A stretch of 64,000 nucleotides of DNA, taken from contig OZ022242.1 of NCBI GenBank assembly GCA_963978895.1, positions 33,018,333 through 33,082,332 of the forward strand, given 5' to 3'. Origin of the DNA: Erpobdella octoculata (lineage: Eukaryota > Annelida > Clitellata > Hirudinida > Erpobdellidae). The notes below the pieces were generated by a model that saw nothing but the letters and a program-made list of their open reading frames with translations, did not search any database and had not been told where the DNA came from. Positions 32,826 to 64,000 of the stretch are shown piece after piece. The number at the start of each line of letters is the position of its first letter. The stretch's first letter is position 1. The translations under genes were made by a program, and so were the position numbers.

Positions 32826-35235
32826 CCAACTCCACGTACATTAAAAAGAAAAATACATTCATGGCATGACCAGGTAGAAAAGAAAAGGAAAGCTCTACAT
32901 TACAAGAACAACTTAATTCAAGGATATAGACTAAAAAATCATTCTTTAATAAACACCATTAAAGACATGAAAATTATCAATGATGAATTGAAGCAACGAC
33001 TTCTAAGATACAGTGGTTCGGATATATTTATTAAATCAAATTGTCACCCAACGAACATATCCATGAACTATCTTCTTGGGTGTCAGATAGACATAAAGAA
33101 ACCTGATTTCCAATCTTCGTTCATTTCTCCAAATTCTGGAAATGAAATATTTGTTATTCTCGGTAATTAACATTTAAATTAGTTTTACTTGGAATAAACT
33201 AAAAATTAGTAATCATTATTATTGTTATTTTTTAATAGTTAAAAATTAAAAATGAACATTCTTAAATTAAATTTAAAAACTTTTTGCAGATGTTTGTCAC
33301 ATGATCAAATTATTGAGAAACACATGGTTTCAAAATGGGGTATTGCATTCGGAGAGTGGAGAAATAAAGTGGGAATATGTAAGGGAGTTGTATGAAAATC
33401 AGCAGAAAGCTGGTTTAAGATTAGGGAATAAATTAACAGAGAAACATGTTAATTTTTCAAATCAAAAAATGAAAGTTTATCTGGCAACACAGGTACATAA
33501 TTTGCCAATTTAAATATTAAGTTATAAAATTAAAGTTTATTTTTAATAGAATTATAACTTAATATTGTCTAGGTTTTTAGTAAATCAGTTGCTGCAGCGT
33601 TAAAAGTCATGCAAATTGCTGGAGATGAAAGATATGGAAATGTTGATGCCACCATTGAATTCCTAGAAATCATTAACAACACCTTTGACATTTTAAATAG
33701 TAAAAGCCAACTTGGTCGAGATTTCAAAAGTCCTATTACTGTTAACAATTATATTGAAAAAAAAGAGTATCTAAATAAATCAAAGGAATATTTGATGACA
33801 TTGAGAACATCTCAGGGTCAGATGTTGTATAAAAGTAGAAGGTTATTTATTTGTACGTTGTTCGATGCATAACTTTTTTTCAACTGCAGAAGTGAAAGAA
33901 CAACATTATAAAATATGAGTGATAGAAAAAATGCTGTTAAAATTCTCTAAAAATCAACTATTAATTTTTAGCCAGACTTGTGTCACTGGGCTTGTAACTT
34001 CAATAACGACGACTATTGCAATGTCAGAAAAGCTATTGAAAACTCAGAATTCTATCCTGATGTACAAGTTTTCTCAGGATCATTTGGAGTTGTTCTTCAA
34101 TGCAGTAAGGCGAGCCTGTAAGTATACATTTGATAAACTAATGTATGTTATTTTAAAATTCTTCAACGGCTAATAAAACTATGCTGAAGTACTGGATAAA
34201 GAAATTAAATAAATATCAAAACCTTTTTTTATAAATAGGTGGTTGGAATAACAATCCAACCAGCTCACAATTCCAAGGAGTTTTCAGAAGAATTCTTGTA
34301 AGGTGTGGAATCATTCCTAATAATAATGGAAACACATTTCCACAAGACAAAACCATGTTGATCTACACAACACCAAGCCAAAGCAATGACTATAATGGTA
34401 ATGTTTCTTTACTGGATAATTCTTCAGAAGAAGTGTTGTTTGTAGACGATATTCAAGGACCTGAAATAAACGTCAACAATTACTTTCAAGAAGACAATTA
34501 TTCATTTCTATCTACAAATGTAAATTTTTCAATATCTTTGGATATAATATGTTTTTTAACATTTTGATCTTGTTTGAATCTGATAAATTAGTTTATTTTT
34601 AGCTATTGATATCAAATGAAATTTCAAAATAATTAATATAAATTGATTGAAACTTGTATTAATATAAACAGGTTAAAGCTATACTTGAAAATGCAGTTAC
34701 ATACATAACAGGATGGGTAGCATTCAAACTGTTAGAAAGAATAAATTGTGTTATCTGCAAGAGTGTGCTGTTAGATAGCGGAACACGACATCATCGCACC
34801 AACTGCTGCTTAATCCTGATGAAAAATGGTCCAAGAAATTCATTGGTAGAACCAAGTTCAGCTCTAGTAAAAGTAATCAACATTTTAAATATATGTATAT
34901 ATATATATATATATAAATTACTTACTATATATATTTATTTGGTAATTATCTTTCAGATATGTGATTATATTGAAACAATTCTGAGAAGGAACACATCAGC
35001 TCAACGTTTGTCAGAAAAAGTGAACTTTAACAGGATATTGAACAGTGTTATGAAATATTTTGGTAACAAAGACCCTTTCAATTTTGATGATCACATTAGA
35101 GACACTACCTTTGGTATTGAAAACCATTACTTCACCTTGTTAAAACATATTTCGAACATATATATAACTTTGCGATTAAATTATATAAGCAAACTAACAG
35201 TAACTTGCAAAGAAATAATGCTAGGAAAACATTAA
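32808..35235 (+). CDS. P-element/THAP9-like transposase-derived gene, copy 2, open across seven exons
   Basis: Exons 32808-33162, 33290-33492, 33573-33841, 33972-34117, 34239-34519, 34672-34872 and 34957-35235 have GT-AG introns and matching phases. They sum to 1734 nt (578 codons with stop), and I see no internal stop. Order of features: a basic and Leu/Ile-rich coiled-coil (PTPRTLKRK...NDELKQRLL), then PTNISMNYLLGC, ILDVCHMIKLLRN, NQKMKVYLATQ, YKFSQDHLELFFNAVRR, YITGWVAFKLL and FDDHIRDTTFGIENH. The THAP zinc finger upstream was not found. The coil runs directly into PTNISM, so the roughly 200 residues that carry the first RNase-H catalytic acids in the family are missing. This could be a domesticated P neogene, a repressor-like derivative, or a recent deletion copy. 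No terminal repeats were seen. Confidence 0.82.
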
Positions 35236-36794
35236 ATAAAATAACTCATTTTAAAGGGGAATAATAAAGTTAGTGGTTTTGTTCTTCTCCAGCTAAAATT
35301 ATTTATTGGTTAAACATCTACATATTGGACATCTTTAATAAAACTTACAAACGTTTGTTGTTGACCTTCAATTGCAATCATTGAAAACGAGAGCAGTATG
35401 CAGAAAGACCAATAATTCTTGAGAATCTTGATCAAAATAGTTGATAATCAGTGAACAAGCACAATATCAACCCTTACTCAAGCTATTAAATGCAAATATT
35501 CCATTCATATTATCCAGTTTAACTAAGCTTATGTTGCAATTGTACAAAAAAGAAATCATTAAAGGAGAGCAAATGAACATCAATTTCAATCCATGACTTC
35601 CATATGGTGAACTTATCCAACAGGCTACGTTGCAAGACTTACTTCTGATTAGCCAATGATGCATTTGTCATTAAAAATAAATCTACAGTGAAAAAAAAAT
35701 AAACTCGAACATGTGTTACTCTGTAATAGACACAAAAAGACAAAATAAAGTTTACATTCTTACATAAACCAGTATGCAGAAAAGCCAATAACTCTGCTTC
35801 TACTTCCGAATATCAATAATGTTTTCCACAGTATGAAAATTTAAATTTCCACTAAAAAAAATTACTTTTAATAGTAGCTGCTATTATATGTAAAAATAAT
35901 GTCAAGAGTAATATTAAAATTAAGACCAATATTTTTGTGCAGTGAAATTGGTATGTTAGCTAAATTAAACTTAACTAAACTAGACTAAACCACCCATAAA
36001 ACTCATTTTCTTCGAAATAAAAACAAAATCCCTTATTTGTGTGTTTCAATATGAAAAATCATTCATAAATACAGACTAATTCAATAAAACGAAATTAGGG
36101 AGAAAACTATCGTAAGTCGTATACATATTATCGTCATCCCTGTTTATTTATTGTGCAGTTTTAGGTCTCGGCTGGAGTAAACTCGGCGGCCGTGTGTTGA
36201 AGGCGAACGTTAGCATAGCAGGGCGTATCTATGTATATCTATGTTTATGACAGTTACAGTGGCCAACTGCGTAATAACTTTTATCACACGCCTGCGCGCA
36301 CTAATTTTACCAACTGCTGACCACCACTACCGACGCGTTATGCGAAATTGCTAACATACACTGGGTCATAGATATATCTATGCACTGGGTAGTTTTAAGG
36401 CGCCCGTTAAATCAAAATTAGTATTTAATTAACATGTTCTACTTTTTAGTTTTTTTTTCAACTGCCTTTTAGCGAATGACCTAATGTGTCTGTGAAAATA
36501 AATTAATATTTGTATTAATTATGCAAGTGTAGTTGTAAGACCTCTAAGGTGAGCGGTAATTTAATATTAATAAAAAATTTCTACTTTTTAGTTTTTTTCG
36601 CTAGTTGGCAAACCTTAGCCCGTTGAATTTAAAATATTAATTTTTATATTTTTACTTTTCAGTTTCCTCTTTCAACTGTCATCTAGCGAATGTAAGGAAA
36701 ACATCAGCCAGTGAAATATATTATCTATCCATAGATATCTATGGATCTATCGGAGACAATGTTTAAAAAAACACTATCTTATTGGTTTCGACAC
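35236..36794. other. Intergenic, no gene seen
   Basis: AT-rich. A segment near 36290-36360 (CTAATTTTACCAACTGCTGA...GCGAAATTGCTAACATACA) resembles one at 45058-45105, so it is probably a dispersed repeat. Confidence 0.4.
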
Positions 36795-36998
36795 CTAGTA
36801 ACATATAAGAAATAGACATATGTTTACTTGGAAAACTCCGCCTTGCTTTTGCAAGCCAGTCCCAATCCTGGAGAAAGGCGGAGGGAAAAGTTAAAAGGAT
36901 CAAATTATGATTCACGACTGGAAGTACTTAGGTGCTTCTGACACAGCCGTTTCAGTCTTAAAACACTTGGTGTAAAGGACTACAAGCTATTATAAAAA
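36795..36998 (+). repeat. SINE-like dispersed repeat, copy 3
   Basis: It includes 5' AACATATAAGAAATAGACAT, then CTTTTGCAAGCCAGTCCCA, CCTGGAGAAAGG, GATCAAATTATGATTC, and the end AAAACACTTGGTGTAAAGGA with a TATTATAAA tail. Confidence 0.85.
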
Positions 36999-38334
36999 AA
37001 AATGTTTACTTGGAACTTTGGTCCTAAACGCTGGAAAAGTGACAAGGACTTAGACTTAAATAAACAACAACAACAACGCATGGTTATTTGCTTAGACGAT
37101 AGGTACATATTCGGCAATAAATATAGGTTGTTGTGTAAGAATTTAACGTCGATGCTATACAGCATGATCAGGTGTATAGAGTCATTAGTTTAATTCTACA
37201 TTCAAGTAGCGTTCCGGAGTGAGTCAGTCAGCTTAAATATATAAGAGATAAATACATACATACAGACATAGGAAATTATGTATGTATGTTGATAATGATG
37301 AAATGGCTTCTGAAACCATCGAATATAATTGTTTTGGCAGGTGGCTAAAGTCTATGCTGAAAGTTTAAAAGTTCTAACTTGTCTAAAAACTGGTTAAATA
37401 ATCAATTCAAAAATGTTGACCCCAGACAGAGAAGTCAAGTTAAGTTAAAGCGTGGAATGACCAGCTCGATATCGAATCTCAAATTACCTATCATCAATGA
37501 AAGATGACAATTGAACCTATATGAGCATCACTATATGATCATCACACTTTCTTAACGTACAGTTTAAAAAAACTATGCAGTACAAAATATATATGTCTCT
37601 ATATAATCTTTGATTGATTTTTTCATTAACTTACGCAAAATTAGCGTTGCAATTCAGAAAACGCCTTTATAGTTTTTTGGAATTTTCCTGTGTGTATTTT
37701 TACTTTATTTTGATGCGTTAGTTTACAAGTGGGCTCGGGAGCTCTTAATCGTCTTAATGAATGTGATTGTTTTTCGTGGACGCTAAATTCGTCATTATGC
37801 TTTAACAAACTATATAAAATAAAATTTTATAGAATATGATTGCAACATTTGTTTGAAATATTGAAAGGTTGAGTTAATATTCACGCGAGATTGTTGAAAA
37901 TGTTGAAATTGATTGAGTGACTCCTTGAATATTTAAAAATTCAAGTTTAATTTAAATTACTATATTTACTGTACTACTAATGTATTAGGACTGTTAAACA
38001 TGCCAACATTACACTTGTTGCTATCATCAGACGTCAGATTTATCAGAAACTGACCATTTCTACTAAGTTGGATACTAGAGTCTAGTTTTATTCAGCTATA
38101 GTTTGTAAAAGTAAGGAAGCAGCTGGTATAAGTAGTAGACCATAGTAGTAAGTATAAGTATCCATTCAAAATTTAAACTAATTTTTAACACAGAATTAAT
38201 TATGAAGTGTGTGGTTGCATGCAGCAAATATACTAATTAATAAAATGTATTATTATACAGGAATACAGGTAAAATGAAATATCAGGCATCTGTCTAAGAT
38301 TTATTTAGTCAACCAATTGAATGACTATTTTCAG
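36999..38334. other. SNX13: 5' flank or first intron of SNX13
   Basis: AT-rich with no repeat I could define. The SNX13 promoter and at least one non-coding exon are expected upstream of the acceptor at 38334, but I cannot locate them. Confidence 0.4.
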
Positions 38335-63608
<25,274 letters not shown>

Positions 63609-64000
63609 GTTCTCATGGTTAATTTAATGATTATTATTTTTTTTAAACTGCAAAATTATTACACGTCCCATCATCTTTCATTCGCGATGAATCTGCAATT
63701 CCGCAGGTTAGTATTTATCGTAGTAAAAATAGTAAGAATGATTTTATACCGGTTCTTTTTCAACCATCGCTGAAATGTTATTTAATCTTTTCCTGCTTGA
63801 TAATTGTATCAAATGATGTGAAAGTCAAAAAGGTAAGAAAACTGTATTTGCTGAAGTATTTGAGCCAACCATATCATGCAGTTATGAATATTGTTGCAAT
63901 GCCATAGACTGTTTGTACTCAAGCCCTGTACGAGTCCATTTCTTAGGCCCATTGACCTGTTGTTTATGTTGTCTTGGGCTAGGTTGTATATTGTTGAATA

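Overview
The window is animal (metazoan) nuclear DNA: AT-rich, with split genes using GT-AG introns of about 0.1 to 10 kb, abundant (TA)n, (TACA)n and (CAT)n microsatellites, and many decayed DNA transposons and LINE fragments. The proteins align well with vertebrate orthologues, but gene spacing and repeat content suggest a non-vertebrate (mollusc, tunicate, cnidarian or similar). I cannot fix the phylum from sequence alone.

Layout. (1) 3937-25008, minus strand: a complete eight-coding-exon ceramide glucosyltransferase gene (UGCG type). Its exons join in phase to 403 codons. It lines up with human UGCG without gaps through the catalytic core, yet carries Thr at the position of the catalytic Asp144 and Val at His193. 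(2) 25.0-29.1 kb: gene-poor upstream region. (3) 29.1-35.2 kb, plus strand: two THAP9/P-element-like transposase genes in tandem. The first is a pseudogene. The second has seven exons that join in phase to 578 codons with no stop seen, but lacks the part of the RNase-H fold carrying the first catalytic acids. A 500-bp Harbinger-like MITE lies between them. (4) 38335 to beyond the right edge, plus strand: a sorting nexin of the SNX13 type. Nineteen exons cover two N-terminal hydrophobic segments, PXA, RGS and part of PX; the C-terminal nexin domain lies outside the window. (5) 59602-61878, minus strand, inside an SNX13 intron: an uninterrupted 758-codon, cullin-2-derived intronless gene (probable retrogene) with the neddylation motif kept.

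UGCG and SNX13 are divergently oriented, with the P-like genes between them. They share the theme of membrane lipid and endosome biology, but nothing here shows co-regulation. The remainder is repeats: hAT-type elements with 8-bp target duplications, a Tigger/pogo-type element, a pyrimidine-rich repeat family in both orientations, a SINE-like family of four copies, minisatellites next to splice sites, and a perfect 127-bp inverted copy of an SNX13 exon boundary.
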